From Aliidiomarina celeris (GTDB lineage: Bacteria; Pseudomonadota; Gammaproteobacteria; Enterobacterales; Alteromonadaceae), in assembly GCF_003316875.1 (NCBI RefSeq), contig NZ_QMIL01000003.1, positions 62,001 to 126,000 on the forward strand: a stretch of DNA of 64,000 bases, read 5' to 3'. The notes below the pieces were generated by a model. It was not told the origin of the DNA, did not search any database, and saw only the letters and a program-made list of their open reading frames with translations. A program made the translations under genes and the position numbers. The first letter of the stretch is position 1, and each line of letters begins with the position of its first letter. Shown here piece by piece: positions 1 to 8,971 of this stretch.

Positions 1-569
1 AAGCGTCGAGCGAAACCGATTGGAGTGACCTAGACGAGGACGACGCAGGCGCCGGATTCGATGATATCTCTGATGTGCTGGATGACGAAGAAGACGAAGA
101 ATACGACGAGCACGACGAAGGCGAAGAAACGAAACGCGATCAAGAAAGCAAAGCCGAAGCCGACGCGCGTAAGGCACTGGCCGAAGACGAAGAGCTGGAC
201 GAAACTTTGTTTGACCTAGACGACGAGGAGCTTCAGCAAGTTGCGGCGGAGGCCGAAGATGAGCTGGACAATTTGTTCGGGTTTAACGACGACAGTGCAG
301 AATCAGAGAGTGAGCTGGCGGACGATTTTCGCGATATTGATGATATTTTGGCGGAAGCCGGCGATGAAGAGCCCGAGTTAGAAGACGACGAAGATGACAC
401 TTATAGGGCAGAAGATCAGCTTGCTGCCGAACTTGACTTAGCGCGCGCTTATATTGAAATGGATGAGCTGGATAATGCTCGCGAGTCAATCAAAAAAGTA
501 ATGGCGTCTGACGATGAGAATTTACGCAGCGAAGCACAAGCGCTGTTGGCTCGTATTGATAAAGAATAG
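1..569 (+). CDS. fimV: FimV/HubP-like protein, C-terminal part (5' truncated)
   Basis: The reading frame is open from the first bases of the window, so the true start lies upstream and only about 188 residues are visible. The first two thirds are extremely acidic and low in complexity, with runs of D and E. The last 50 residues form a helical, TPR-like repeat around LARAYIEMDELDNARESIKK, which matches the conserved C-terminal domain of FimV/HubP. Those proteins are inner-membrane, peptidoglycan-binding polar organisers linked to type IV pili, flagella and chemotaxis. The N-terminal LysM and membrane parts would be outside the window. truA begins 9 nt after the stop, the usual fimV-truA arrangement in gammaproteobacteria. 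The identification rests on the acidic linker, the terminal domain and this neighbour. Confidence 0.85.
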   Translation, partial: ASSETDWSDLDEDDAGAGFDDISDVLDDEEDEEYDEHDEGEETKRDQESKAEADARKALAEDEELDETLFDLDDEELQQVAAEAEDELDNLFGFNDDSAESESELADDFRDIDDILAEAGDEEPELEDDEDDTYRAEDQLAAELDLARAYIEMDELDNARESIKKVMASDDENLRSEAQALLARIDKE

Positions 570-578
570 TGAAGGTTC

Positions 579-1361
579 ATGAGGTTAGCTTTAGGCGTTG
601 AATATAACGGCCAGCATTACTTCGGCTGGCAAAAGCAACGAGAAGTACGCAGTATCCAAGGTGAACTTGAGAAAGCATTGTCGAAGATAGCCCAGCATGA
701 AATTCAGGTGGTGTGTGCAGGCAGAACAGACGCGGGCGTGCATGCCACCCAACAAGTTGTGCATTTCGATACCGATGTGACTCGCCCGGATCGAGCATGG
801 ACGCTGGGTGTAAATGCCAACCTACCCGACGATATAGCTGTTCGTTGGGTGGCTCCAGTAGCGAACGACTTTAGTGCTCGCTTTAGTGCAGTTGCGCGGC
901 GTTACCGATATTTAATTTATAACGCGCCCTGCAAGCCGGCTATTTTGAGTGGTGGCATTACCCATATTTATCACCCTTTAAACGCCGATCTCATGCATGA
1001 AGCTGCACAATGCTTGTTGGGCGAGAATGATTTTTCTTCGTTCCGTGCTGCCCAGTGCCAGTCGAATTCACCTTATCGCAACGTGCACCAAGTGAGTGTA
1101 ACGCGCTATGGTGATTACCTTGTAGTGGACATTCAAGCCAACGCTTTTGTGCACCACATGGTGCGCAATATTGTGGGTTCGTTGTTGGTGGTGGGGCAAG
1201 GCGAACAGTCGCCGCAATGGATGGAGCAAATTCTCGCCGCCAAAGATAGAAAGCTAGCCGCTGCCACCGCAAAGCCGAATGGGCTCTACTTGGTTCAGGT
1301 TATTTATCCGAGTGCGATTGAACTTCCGCAAGTACCATTAGGTCCACTGTTTTTGCCTTAA
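579..1361 (+). CDS. truA: tRNA pseudouridine(38-40) synthase TruA
   Basis: This 260-residue protein converts uridines 38-40 in the anticodon stem-loop of many tRNAs to pseudouridine in the cytoplasm. The start gives the family N-terminus ([18 protein letters not shown]). The catalytic motif [10 protein letters not shown] places the nucleophilic Asp at residue 51. The C-terminal family block ([17 protein letters not shown]) is intact. Length is normal for the family (about 260-270). The ATG at 579 follows GAAGG with short spacing and comes 9 nt after fimV, so the two are probably cotranscribed. A 171-nt gap follows before accD. Confidence 0.97.
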   Translation: MRLALGVEYNGQHYFGWQKQREVRSIQGELEKALSKIAQHEIQVVCAGRTDAGVHATQQVVHFDTDVTRPDRAWTLGVNANLPDDIAVRWVAPVANDFSARFSAVARRYRYLIYNAPCKPAILSGGITHIYHPLNADLMHEAAQCLLGENDFSSFRAAQCQSNSPYRNVHQVSVTRYGDYLVVDIQANAFVHHMVRNIVGSLLVVGQGEQSPQWMEQILAAKDRKLAAATAKPNGLYLVQVIYPSAIELPQVPLGPLFLP

Positions 1362-1431
1362 ACCGTTTTCGCCTTTACCTTTTCGCGAGAATGGTTGTAT
1401 CGAGTCGTTGTTCAGAAAAAACGGCAGGGGA

Positions 1432-1516
1432 AGTGCTAAGACCACTTAGCGCTGCAATCGTTACGGGTTTTGTGCTTTAATGCACGGTCATAAGAGTTAA
1501 CCGAGGCATGTGCCTC
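1432..1516 (+). promoter_or_regulatory. two hairpins in the accD leader
   Basis: Between truA and accD there is a 9-bp imperfect hairpin (1432-1440 with 1445-1453, loop ACCA, one G-T pair). A second, 5-bp hairpin (GAGGC, ATGT, GCCTC at 1503-1516) ends about 17 nt before the accD start. Neither is followed by a T-run, so they are not classical terminators. They could affect translation or mRNA stability of accD; that is inference only. Confidence 0.3.
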
Positions 1517-1532
1517 ACAGTGATGGGTATTT

Positions 1533-2411
1533 ATGAGCTGGATTGAAAAAATTCTCGCGAAACCTCAGTCGAGCAAACGCCGCAATATTCCTGAAGGCGT
1601 TTGGAGTAAGTGTGATGGCTGTGAAGCAATTCTTTATCGTGCCGACTTAGAGCGTAACCTACATGTCTGTCCGAAATGCAGTCACCACATGCGTTTGACG
1701 GCGCGAGAGCGTTTAGACGCCTTTCTTGATAGTGACGGTCGGGAAGAGTTGGGCGAAGAGCTGGAGCCGCAAGATTTACTAAAATTCAAAGATTCGAAAA
1801 AATACAAAGACCGTATTAGTGCGGCACAAAAAGCTACGGGCGAAAAAGATGCTTTGGTTGCCATGAAAGGGAAACTCAAAGGCCAAGGTATTGTTGCGGT
1901 TGCCTTTGAATTTAATTTTATGGGTGGCTCAATGGCCACAGTAGTGGGTTCTCGTTTTGTTCGCGCTGCGGAAATGTGTTTGAAAGAGAACATTCCATTG
2001 GTTTGTTTTTCGGCGTCTGGCGGGGCCCGCATGCAAGAAGCGTTATTGTCGCTTATGCAAATGGCAAAAACCTCGGCTGCACTGGCGAAAATGACCGAAA
2101 AGGGGATTCCCTATATTTCGGTGTTAACCGATCCAACCATGGGTGGTGTGAGTGCCAGTTTGGCAATGTTAGGTGACATTAATATTGGTGAGCCTAAGGC
2201 ATTGATTGGTTTTGCTGGCCCGCGTGTGATTGAACAAACGGTACGCGAAACTTTACCCAAAGGGTTTCAGCGCAGTGAATTCCTGCTCGAGCATGGTGCC
2301 ATTGACATGATTGTTGATCGTCGCGAAATGCGAAACAAAATTGCTTCACTGTTGGCAAAGTTTCAACACCTTCCGGCACCTGAACAGGAAATTATGAGTT
2401 CAGACAGCTAA
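1533..2411 (+). CDS. accD: acetyl-CoA carboxylase carboxyltransferase subunit beta
   Basis: AccD joins AccA in the alpha2-beta2 carboxyltransferase that moves the carboxyl group from biotin-BCCP to acetyl-CoA, giving malonyl-CoA for fatty-acid synthesis. The 292-residue protein carries the N-terminal four-cysteine zinc ribbon (C27, C30, C46, C49) and then a crotonase-fold domain with the conserved [14 protein letters not shown] and [19 protein letters not shown] segments and [14 protein letters not shown]. Length is close to the roughly 300 usual. The start is the first ATG of the frame and gives the standard [11 protein letters not shown]-terminus. folC follows after 26 nt, a common pairing. 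Confidence 0.97.
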   Translation: MSWIEKILAKPQSSKRRNIPEGVWSKCDGCEAILYRADLERNLHVCPKCSHHMRLTARERLDAFLDSDGREELGEELEPQDLLKFKDSKKYKDRISAAQKATGEKDALVAMKGKLKGQGIVAVAFEFNFMGGSMATVVGSRFVRAAEMCLKENIPLVCFSASGGARMQEALLSLMQMAKTSAALAKMTEKGIPYISVLTDPTMGGVSASLAMLGDINIGEPKALIGFAGPRVIEQTVRETLPKGFQRSEFLLEHGAIDMIVDRREMRNKIASLLAKFQHLPAPEQEIMSSDS

Positions 2412-2437
2412 CGAGTACTAACAGTTAGGACACCAAA

Positions 2438-3706
2438 GTGAAGGAAACGAATTTAGAACAGCCACGCACACTTAATGCGTGGCTGTCTTATTTAGAGCAA
2501 CTCCATTCAACTACCATCGACATGGGCCTTGAGCGCACGCAACGTGTTGCCCAAGCCTTAGCGGTGCAAAAGCCTGCACCTTTTGTGTTTGTTGTTGGCG
2601 GCACCAATGGCAAAGGCTCTACGGTAAGTATGCTTGAGCATATTCTACTCGCTGCCGGTTATTCGGTAGCAACTTACACCTCGCCACATATTGTGGATTA
2701 CCGCGAACGCGTGCGCATAAACGGTCACTATTTGAGCGAAGAGGCGCATTGTGGCGCATTTGCTAAAGTTGAAGCCGCGCGACAAGGCACTTCGCTTACT
2801 TATTTTGAATTTGGCACCTTGGCAGCTCTGCAGCTCATTCAACAGCATGAAGTCGACGTTGCTATTCTGGAGGTAGGGCTTGGTGGGCGATTGGACGCCG
2901 TAAATGTTGTTGAGCCCAATGTCAGTATTGTTACGAGTGTTGATATTGATCACATTCAATTTCTCGGTAATGACCGTGAGCGTATCGGTTTCGAAAAGGC
3001 TGGTATTTTTCGTCCGAACTGCGTTGCTATTTGTGGTGACCCAGATGTTCCGAAACTACTTTTGGAACACGCTCAACAAATTGCAGCGAGGCTCTATTGC
3101 GTGAATGTGGATTTCGCCGCGAACCAAAGCGCGTCACACTGGGACTTTGAATGTGCGAATTCGCCATGGCGCGAATTGGTGTACCCACACCTACCGTTTC
3201 CGAATGCAATTTCGGCATTAGCAGCATTGCACCATAGTGGCTTAGTGGTGTCGCGCGAGCATGTTATTACGGGCCTGCAAACCGCAACTGTGCCGGGCCG
3301 CTTTGAAATTTGGCCAGGCGAGCCGTTACGCATTTTAGATGTGGCGCATAATCCTCACGCGGCGCGTTATTTGGCGCAAAGGTTGCGGGAAAAGGGCGGC
3401 GCCGGTCGTGTTTTGGCTGTATGTGGTATGCTTAACGATAAAGACATTCGAGCAACATTAAATGAAATGAAGCCCGTAGTGTCGGCTTGGTATTTCGCCA
3501 GCCTAAGTGGCCCACGGGGTGCGCAAGCAGGGCAATTAGCGGAGCTTACGAATGGCGCTGAACAAAAGTGTTACGAAAGCGTAAAAGAGGCATTGGCGGC
3601 GGCAACAGCACAAGCACATCGCGCTGATGTGATAGTATGTTTTGGTTCGTTTTATACCGTAGCAGCGGTGTATGAAGCAGAAGGGAGAATAGTCGGTGTC
3701 GAGTAG
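2438..3706 (+). CDS. folC: bifunctional folylpolyglutamate/dihydrofolate synthase
   Basis: FolC adds glutamate to dihydropteroate to make dihydrofolate and extends polyglutamate tails on tetrahydrofolates, using ATP. The 422-residue protein has the Mur-ligase-like P-loop GTNGKGST at residues 55-62, the TSPHIVDYRERVRING segment, and the ILEVGLGGRLDAVN block that binds metal and substrate. The start is GTG at 2438, preceded by TTAGGA; no better ATG exists nearby. Its last 11 nt overlap the downstream SPOR-domain gene, so translation of the two is probably coupled. Confidence 0.95.
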   Translation: MKETNLEQPRTLNAWLSYLEQLHSTTIDMGLERTQRVAQALAVQKPAPFVFVVGGTNGKGSTVSMLEHILLAAGYSVATYTSPHIVDYRERVRINGHYLSEEAHCGAFAKVEAARQGTSLTYFEFGTLAALQLIQQHEVDVAILEVGLGGRLDAVNVVEPNVSIVTSVDIDHIQFLGNDRERIGFEKAGIFRPNCVAICGDPDVPKLLLEHAQQIAARLYCVNVDFAANQSASHWDFECANSPWRELVYPHLPFPNAISALAALHHSGLVVSREHVITGLQTATVPGRFEIWPGEPLRILDVAHNPHAARYLAQRLREKGGAGRVLAVCGMLNDKDIRATLNEMKPVVSAWYFASLSGPRGAQAGQLAELTNGAEQKCYESVKEALAAATAQAHRADVIVCFGSFYTVAAVYEAEGRIVGVE

Positions 3707-4292
3707 CCCGTTACAAAATCGAATTGTAGGCAGCCTTGTGGTTGTAGGGTTGGCCGTTATTATTTTACCCGAGCTTTTTAGTAATGCTGGGCGCCCACAA
3801 AATGATGAATTTCAAGTAACCCCGCTGCGGCCGGTAGCGACAACGAACTTGCAAAGCCCAAGCTTTCCAGAAGACTTCTCGGTTCATCAAGAGCAAGTGG
3901 ACTCTGTTGTGGTGGTTCCGATTATCGACAACTTTGAACGCCAAGAGGTAGCCGCCACCGTTGATTTAAGCGACGCTTCTGCAGATTCGGTGACAGATAA
4001 CCCCACCGCCGAGCCTAACCAAGCAAACCATAGCGAACTGAACAACGACGCATTTGTAATCCAATTAGGTGCTTTCAGTAATGCCGAGGCTGTTGAAAGA
4101 TTACTAGGGCAGTTGCGGCGTGAAGGCTATACGGCATATACCCGGGTTCTGCGTAGAGAGAGCGGTGAGCTACAACTGGTTTTGGTAGGACCAGACTTGA
4201 GTGAGCAGGCACTTACTGCGCAAATAGAGCCACTTAAGGCGCTTACTGGGCTGGACGGAAAAGTTGTTCCGTATCGCCCCGCGAATGAGTAA
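3696..4292 (+). CDS. dedD: DedD-like SPOR-domain cell-division protein
   Basis: This is a 198-residue bitopic inner-membrane protein. A membrane segment covers roughly residues 8-26 (VGSLVVVGLAVIILPELF). A low-complexity periplasmic linker of about 100 residues follows, then a C-terminal SPOR domain (about 122-195, starting AFVIQLGAFSNAEAVERLLGQLRREGYTAY). SPOR domains bind glycan strands lacking peptide stems at the division septum, and DedD helps septation. The start is GTG at 3696, inside the end of folC, with AAGGGAG upstream. Position between folC and cvpA-purF matches the classic dedD locus. Linker and N-terminus diverge strongly in this family, so the symbol rests on architecture and synteny. 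Confidence 0.88.
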   Translation: MSSSPLQNRIVGSLVVVGLAVIILPELFSNAGRPQNDEFQVTPLRPVATTNLQSPSFPEDFSVHQEQVDSVVVVPIIDNFERQEVAATVDLSDASADSVTDNPTAEPNQANHSELNNDAFVIQLGAFSNAEAVERLLGQLRREGYTAYTRVLRRESGELQLVLVGPDLSEQALTAQIEPLKALTGLDGKVVPYRPANE

Positions 4293-4363
4293 ATTGTTCA
4301 CTATTTCGCACCTCTTTCTGATAGAATTTCGCCCGACTTTTTCTCATTGGCGGCTGATAGCTT

Positions 4364-4864
4364 ATGGAATGGATTGACTACACAATTATTGGAGTGATAG
4401 CGCTCTCTGCGGTCATTAGTCTTATACGCGGGTTCGTACGTGAAGCCATGTCGTTGGCAGTGTGGATTGCAGCCTTCTTTATCGCAAGTTTATTCTATGT
4501 GGAACTGGCGGCTTACTTCCCCGGCATTGAAAACGACCTGATTCGCAACGGTACTGCGGTTACCATTTTGTTTGTTGCAACCTTAGTGGTTGGAGCTATG
4601 GTGACTTATCTGGTGGGGCAGTTGGTGCAAAAAACCGGCTTATCCGGGACCGACCGTGTATTGGGCGTTATTTTTGGCGCGCTGCGCGGTGTTCTCATTG
4701 TTAGCGCTATTCTCTTCTTACTCGACGTATTTAGCCCACTTTCGGAAGAAGACTGGTGGCAGCGCTCGATGTTAATTCCTCATTTTGACGTTTATATCGA
4801 ATGGTTCTTTGGCTATTTGCAGGAAACTTCTAGTTTCTTGCAAACAACCGATTCTAGAGGTTAA
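4364..4864 (+). CDS. cvpA: CvpA family membrane protein
   Basis: This is a 166-residue integral membrane protein with about four membrane segments (around residues 4-24, 30-48, 63-85 and 104-123). It matches CvpA, first described as needed for colicin V production and later linked to envelope stress and bile tolerance; its molecular activity is not established. The family hallmark [18 protein letters not shown] sits at residues 23-40. The gene ends 4 nt before purF, the conserved cvpA-purF arrangement. A possible -10 element (TAGAAT, 4322-4327) lies upstream but has no good -35. I saw no PurR-type palindrome. Confidence 0.93.
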   Translation: MEWIDYTIIGVIALSAVISLIRGFVREAMSLAVWIAAFFIASLFYVELAAYFPGIENDLIRNGTAVTILFVATLVVGAMVTYLVGQLVQKTGLSGTDRVLGVIFGALRGVLIVSAILFLLDVFSPLSEEDWWQRSMLIPHFDVYIEWFFGYLQETSSFLQTTDSRG

Positions 4865-4868
4865 TACT

Positions 4869-6380
4869 ATGTGTGGTGTGGTAGGTATTGTAGGTAATCA
4901 ACCAGTGAACCAAGCGTTGTACGACGGCTTGACGATGTTGCAGCATCGAGGGCAAGACGCGGCGGGAATAATGACCATAGACGGTCACAGCCTTCGTTTA
5001 CGTAAAGGTAATGGCTTGGTTCGTGATGTTTTCCACACCCGCCATATGCGTCGGTTGAGTGGTAATATTGGCATTGGTCATGTGCGCTATCCTACGGCAG
5101 GAAGTTCTAGCTCTGCTGAAGCACAGCCGTTTTATGTGAATTCTCCTTACGGCATTGCCATGGCACACAATGGCAATTTAACGAATGCTGATGTTTTACA
5201 GAACTCTCTTTTTGAAACTGCAAAACGGCACATTAATACCTCCTCCGACTCGGAAGTTCTGTTAAACATTTTTGCTCATGAATTGTTGAGTAAAAACCAA
5301 ATGCATCTTACCGAAGACGATATTTTCGCTGCTGTTGGCCGCGTTCATCAGCAAGTTAAAGGTGCTTATGCAGTTGTGGCCATGATTATTGGGCACGGAA
5401 TGGTGGCATTTCGCGACCCTCACGGCATTCGTCCGCTAGCGCTAGGTAAACGTGAAACCTTACAAGGCACGGAATATATTGTGGCCTCAGAAAGTGTCGC
5501 CATTGACGGTACGGGGTTTGAGTTTGTGCGAGATGTAGAGCCCGGAGAGGCGTTGTACATTACCGAGCAAGGGGAGCTTTATAGCCGCCAGTGTGCTGAA
5601 AACCCTGTTCATAATCCATGTATTTTCGAATATGTTTATTTTGCCCGGCCCGACTCCTTTATTGACGGTGTTTCGGTGTATGCCAGCCGTATTAATATGG
5701 GGCGTAAATTAGGCGAGAAGATTAAAAACGACTTCGCTCACCTGGACATAGACGTGGTTATTCCGATTCCAGAAACTGCTTGCGATATCGCGTTAGAAAT
5801 TTCTCGTTTATTGAATTTGCCGTATCGCCAAGGGTTTGTGAAAAATCGTTATATAGGCCGAACCTTTATTATGCCGGGGCAAACTCAACGACGTAAATCG
5901 GTGCGCCGCAAGTTGAATGCGATTAGCGCTGAGTTTAAAGGCAAAAATGTGCTCTTGGTCGACGACTCGATCGTTCGTGGTACTACCTCAGAACAAATTA
6001 TTGAAATGGCGCGAGACGCGGGTGCGAAGAAAGTTTATTTTGCTTCGGCGGCCCCGGAAATTAGATTCCCCAATGTGTATGGTATTGATATGCCTAGTGC
6101 AAATGAGTTGATTGGCTATGGCCGCGAAGTTGACGAAATTTGTCAGCTAATTAAAGCCGATGCACTTATTTATCAAGACTTAGCAGATTTAACTGCATGC
6201 GTAGAAGAAGAAAATCCAGCGCTTAAACAGTTCGAAGCCTCGGTATTTAGTGGTAGTTACGTAACCGGTGACATTAACCAAAACTATTTAGATCAATTGC
6301 ATGCCTCACGCAACGACGCGAGTCGTGATAACGAAGAACAAGACGAATCCAATTTAGCGCTCTATAATGAAGCTGATTAG
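4869..6380 (+). CDS. purF: amidophosphoribosyltransferase
   Basis: PurF catalyses the first committed step of purine synthesis: glutamine plus PRPP gives phosphoribosylamine. The frame is open further upstream, but the start must be the ATG at 4869: it places the N-terminal nucleophile cysteine at position 2 ([10 protein letters not shown]), which must be exposed after Met removal. The product is then 503 residues, like E. coli PurF. The glutaminase domain covers about 2-235 ([20 protein letters not shown]). The phosphoribosyltransferase domain includes the PRPP-binding loop [13 protein letters not shown]. The C-terminal tail is acidic and unremarkable. cvpA ends 4 nt upstream, so the two are probably cotranscribed. 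Confidence 0.97.
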   Translation: MCGVVGIVGNQPVNQALYDGLTMLQHRGQDAAGIMTIDGHSLRLRKGNGLVRDVFHTRHMRRLSGNIGIGHVRYPTAGSSSSAEAQPFYVNSPYGIAMAHNGNLTNADVLQNSLFETAKRHINTSSDSEVLLNIFAHELLSKNQMHLTEDDIFAAVGRVHQQVKGAYAVVAMIIGHGMVAFRDPHGIRPLALGKRETLQGTEYIVASESVAIDGTGFEFVRDVEPGEALYITEQGELYSRQCAENPVHNPCIFEYVYFARPDSFIDGVSVYASRINMGRKLGEKIKNDFAHLDIDVVIPIPETACDIALEISRLLNLPYRQGFVKNRYIGRTFIMPGQTQRRKSVRRKLNAISAEFKGKNVLLVDDSIVRGTTSEQIIEMARDAGAKKVYFASAAPEIRFPNVYGIDMPSANELIGYGREVDEICQLIKADALIYQDLADLTACVEEENPALKQFEASVFSGSYVTGDINQNYLDQLHASRNDASRDNEEQDESNLALYNEAD

Positions 6381-6404
6381 TGCGGCTAAATAGGAACAAG
6401 GATT

Positions 6405-7331
6405 GTGAACAATAAATTTAAACAACGCACCTTTCGAGGTGCGTTTTTGTTAGTGTTCTTTTTGCTGGTGCCAAAGGTATCGGCAGATATTTTTTATGAA
6501 GTAACTTGGCCGGATCGGAAAGTATGGTTGGTCGGGACTATCCACTTAGTTTCTCACAGTAAGTCGACCTTGTCTGAACACGCTATCGCTGCAATTGCAG
6601 AAAGCGATTATGTGTGGACTGAAATGACTCCCAATGAGCTCGCACGAAGTGCCGATTTACTGTTTGCGGCCGGCATGCGAGCGGAACCTTTCTTACAAGA
6701 GGAGCTAGAGCCGGAGTTGTGGCAGCAGCTCGCTGCTCTGAGCGCGCGCGTTGGCTTAGCCCCTTCGATTCTAGAACGCATGGAGCCTTGGCTTATTGAA
6801 TATGTATTGATGGTCATGGTGTTACGTGCAGAGGGCTTTGACACGAGGCAAGGAATTGATCATCAAGTATTTGGCTATGCAGAGGCTTTGAAGAAAACAA
6901 TACTCGGCTTTGAAAATGCAGAACAACAAGTAGAAATATTGGAGGCGAGTGCAGAACGCACCGCGGCAAAGGCTCATGTTGGGCGAATTCTTACTGAAGT
7001 TGATACTGTAGCAGAGGATTTACTGGAGCTAGAGCGGCTCTGGCAAGCTGGCGATCTAGAAACCATCTTCCAGCAAATTGTGGAGCCAATGAGTGACTAC
7101 GCCGAGCATGTATTATTGACAGAGCGCAATCAGTCTTGGTTTCGCACACTTATAGCCGAAATAGCCGAGGGCGAAACCCATTATATTGCAGTTGGGGCGG
7201 CTCACTTACCGGGTGAACAGGGTTTGTTGAAACTTTTTGAACGGGCTGGCGCAGAGGTGAGCGACCGCAGCAATCTATTGCCGCAGTCGCTTGAATCCGA
7301 CTCTTTAGTCTTGCTGGAAGGGATACACTGA
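6405..7331 (+). CDS. TraB/GumN family protein, probably secreted
   Basis: This 308-residue protein starts at GTG 6405 after AGGAACAAGG. Residues 1-27 look like a signal peptide (basic start, hydrophobic core [10 protein letters not shown], cleavage near VSA-D). The mature part matches the TraB/PrgY/GumN family: GTIHLVSHS near the N-terminus and the terminal [19 protein letters not shown] block. Members are proposed metallohydrolases related to the Tiki fold; no substrate is known for most bacterial ones. Its 3' end overlaps the 3' end of astB on the other strand by 27 nt. The first 15 codons contain a strong intrinsic terminator, described separately. A later start would destroy the signal peptide, so I keep the GTG. 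Confidence 0.85.
   Translation: MNNKFKQRTFRGAFLLVFFLLVPKVSADIFYEVTWPDRKVWLVGTIHLVSHSKSTLSEHAIAAIAESDYVWTEMTPNELARSADLLFAAGMRAEPFLQEELEPELWQQLAALSARVGLAPSILERMEPWLIEYVLMVMVLRAEGFDTRQGIDHQVFGYAEALKKTILGFENAEQQVEILEASAERTAAKAHVGRILTEVDTVAEDLLELERLWQAGDLETIFQQIVEPMSDYAEHVLLTERNQSWFRTLIAEIAEGETHYIAVGAAHLPGEQGLLKLFERAGAEVSDRSNLLPQSLESDSLVLLEGIH
6424..6451 (+). terminator. intrinsic terminator inside the start of the GumN-like gene
   Basis: A 9-bp perfect stem (6424-6432 with 6437-6445) closed by a TTCG tetraloop is followed by TTTT-G-TT. This is a textbook Rho-independent terminator, 43 nt after the purF stop. It lies within codons 7-16 of the downstream gene, so purF transcripts ending here cannot express that gene. 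Confidence 0.85.
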
Positions 7332-8642
7332 ACCAAGCTTCATAATTTGGGTAAGCTCGTCGAGCGCAGAACGCGACTCAATGAGGAGCTGAGGATCGGC
7401 AAGATCGTCACTGCTCAGTTCTTCACGATAATGTTTGTCGACCCACTGGTTAAGGCGCGCAAAGAGTGCATCGTTCATAATGCAAGCAGGGTTTACCGCG
7501 TCCAGCTCTTGGTCGTTTAACGCAACACGTAAGCGCAAACATGCAGGGCCTCCGCCATTGCGCATGCTTTGTTTTACGTCGAAATACTGCACACTCTGAA
7601 TAGGGGTGTTTTTGCTTACGAGCTCTTCGAGATAACGCGATACGATATCGCTGTCGCGACACTCGGTGGGCGCAATAATGGTCATTTCGCCGTTCGGCAA
7701 AGAAATAAGCTGGGTGTTAAATAAATAAGTTTTCACCGCTTCAGCAACAGGAACTTGCGCTGTCGGCACTTCAATAAAGTACATGGGCGCGTCGAACTTT
7801 TCTTGTAGTTCTGCAAGCTTTTGTTCGGTATGTAAAAATGCCTCTTGGTGATAGAACAGCACGTTTTTGTTGCCGACCGCTATTACGTCGTTATGAAACA
7901 CACCCTGATCAATAACCGCTGGATTCTGCTGAATAAATACCGTGCTTTCGTCACTTAAACCATGCAAACGCGCAACCGCTTCGGAGGCTTCGTAGGTTTG
8001 CCGCGCAGGGTATTGAGTGGGCGCCGGTTTGCTGCCATCGAAGGCATAGCGACCATAAACAAACATTTCGACCCCAGCATAGCCGTACTCTTTGCAAAAA
8101 CGAGTATGGTTAGCCGCACCTTCGTCGCCAAAATGCTCATTATCAGGAAGGTGATGATGGTGCGTAAAATAGCGGTTGTTATTAAACATCGCTTTTAAAA
8201 TACGGCCAGTGGTTGTGGGCTCGAGAGAACGATGAAACTTGTTGGTTAAGTTGGCCGGAGTAAAGTGCACACGACCGTCAGCCGTGTCTGCGCTTGGCGA
8301 TACTGTGGCAGCGTTAGCGGTCCACATGCTCGATGCTGAACAGCAGGCCTGAAATATTGCGGGCGCTTGTTTGGCTGCTTTGGCGAGCACCTCAGCGTCT
8401 GAACCATGAAAGCCTATTCTGCGTAGTGCATAAATGTCAGGGCGCTCTTGTGGCGCAAGCACACCTTGCACGAGCCCCATGTCATGCAAAGCCTTCATTT
8501 TTTCTAATCCTTGCTTGGCAGCAGACCTTGGGCTCGATACACTGCGCGCGTTACTTAATGAGGCAACATTACCGAATGATAATCCCGCATAGTTGTGGGT
8601 GGGGCCAACGAGTCCGTCGAAATTCACTTCAAAGTGCTTCAT
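7305..8642 (-). CDS. astB: N-succinylarginine dihydrolase
   Basis: AstB is the second enzyme of the arginine succinyltransferase pathway and releases two ammonia molecules and CO2 from N2-succinylarginine. The 445-residue protein has family signatures throughout: [19 protein letters not shown] at the N-terminus, [22 protein letters not shown] in the middle, and the catalytic cysteine block [14 protein letters not shown] near the C-terminus. Length matches E. coli AstB (447). The start gives [10 protein letters not shown]; a GGAG lies 12 nt upstream of it, and a perfect -10 lies about 70 nt upstream. No other ast gene (astA, astC, astD, astE) is in the window, so the gene is separated from its pathway partners here. 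Confidence 0.96.
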   Translation of the reverse strand: MKHFEVNFDGLVGPTHNYAGLSFGNVASLSNARSVSSPRSAAKQGLEKMKALHDMGLVQGVLAPQERPDIYALRRIGFHGSDAEVLAKAAKQAPAIFQACCSASSMWTANAATVSPSADTADGRVHFTPANLTNKFHRSLEPTTTGRILKAMFNNNRYFTHHHHLPDNEHFGDEGAANHTRFCKEYGYAGVEMFVYGRYAFDGSKPAPTQYPARQTYEASEAVARLHGLSDESTVFIQQNPAVIDQGVFHNDVIAVGNKNVLFYHQEAFLHTEQKLAELQEKFDAPMYFIEVPTAQVPVAEAVKTYLFNTQLISLPNGEMTIIAPTECRDSDIVSRYLEELVSKNTPIQSVQYFDVKQSMRNGGGPACLRLRVALNDQELDAVNPACIMNDALFARLNQWVDKHYREELSSDDLADPQLLIESRSALDELTQIMKLGSVYPFQQD

Positions 8643-8711
8643 GTGAGAAAGGCGCTCCGTATGGTTAAAACGAATTAAGCTCTAAAAATAAGCAGAATAA
8701 ATTGAACAGCC

Positions 8712-8717
8712 ATTATA
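8712..8717 (-). promoter_or_regulatory. -10 element of a likely astB promoter
   Basis: The minus strand reads TATAAT here, 70 nt upstream of the astB ATG. The -35 region at 17-nt spacing (CTTTTC) is weak, which would fit a promoter that needs an activator. Confidence 0.45.
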
Positions 8718-8779
8718 CGCACACTAGAGGCGATGAAAAGCCTTTCGTGGCGCGGCTTCTGGCGTTAATAAGCGGTAAC

Positions 8780-8793
8780 TGACTAGCTATTCA
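8780..8793. promoter_or_regulatory. possible ArgR box upstream of astB
   Basis: TGACT-AGCT-ATTCA matches the ArgR half-sites (TGAAT and ATTCA) at 9 of 10 positions. It lies about 63 bp upstream of the astB -10. ArgR activates the ast operon in enterobacteria, so the position makes sense, but a single short box can occur by chance. Confidence 0.3.
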
Positions 8794-8971
8794 CTTTGCC
8801 TTTATTTGTATGCGATCAGCCTGTTCGGGTTGTCAGCTCGGCAGATAAACTATATATGTGTAAATAGAAGCCAAGACACTAGGCGTTAATAAATAGGCGT
8901 TTCTCCAGCCAAGAAGCATTGTAGTGCTGTTGAGAAACTCATGCATTGAATAAGTAGAGATAACGGATTTC

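Larger units (their letters stand above)
8643..8971. other. divergent intergenic region between astB and topA
   Basis: This 329-bp gap must carry promoters for both genes. On the minus strand there is a perfect -10 (TATAAT, + coordinates 8712-8717) suited to astB. A TGACT-AGCT-ATTCA element at 8780-8793 resembles an ArgR box. I saw no RNA gene or credible small coding sequence. No convincing topA promoter could be fixed by eye. Confidence 0.6.

Noticed and set aside
4293-4363. PurR operator before cvpA-purF
   Set aside because: I looked for a CGCAAACG-TTTGCG type palindrome upstream of cvpA because E. coli has one there, and found none.
4785-4868. N-terminal extension of the purF frame
   Set aside because: PurF needs Cys immediately after the initiator Met; the extension would bury it and it overlaps cvpA.
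8333-8668. 111-codon plus-strand frame opposite the start of astB
   Set aside because: astB is a clear full-length enzyme on the other strand; this frame has no recognisable domain or ribosome site.
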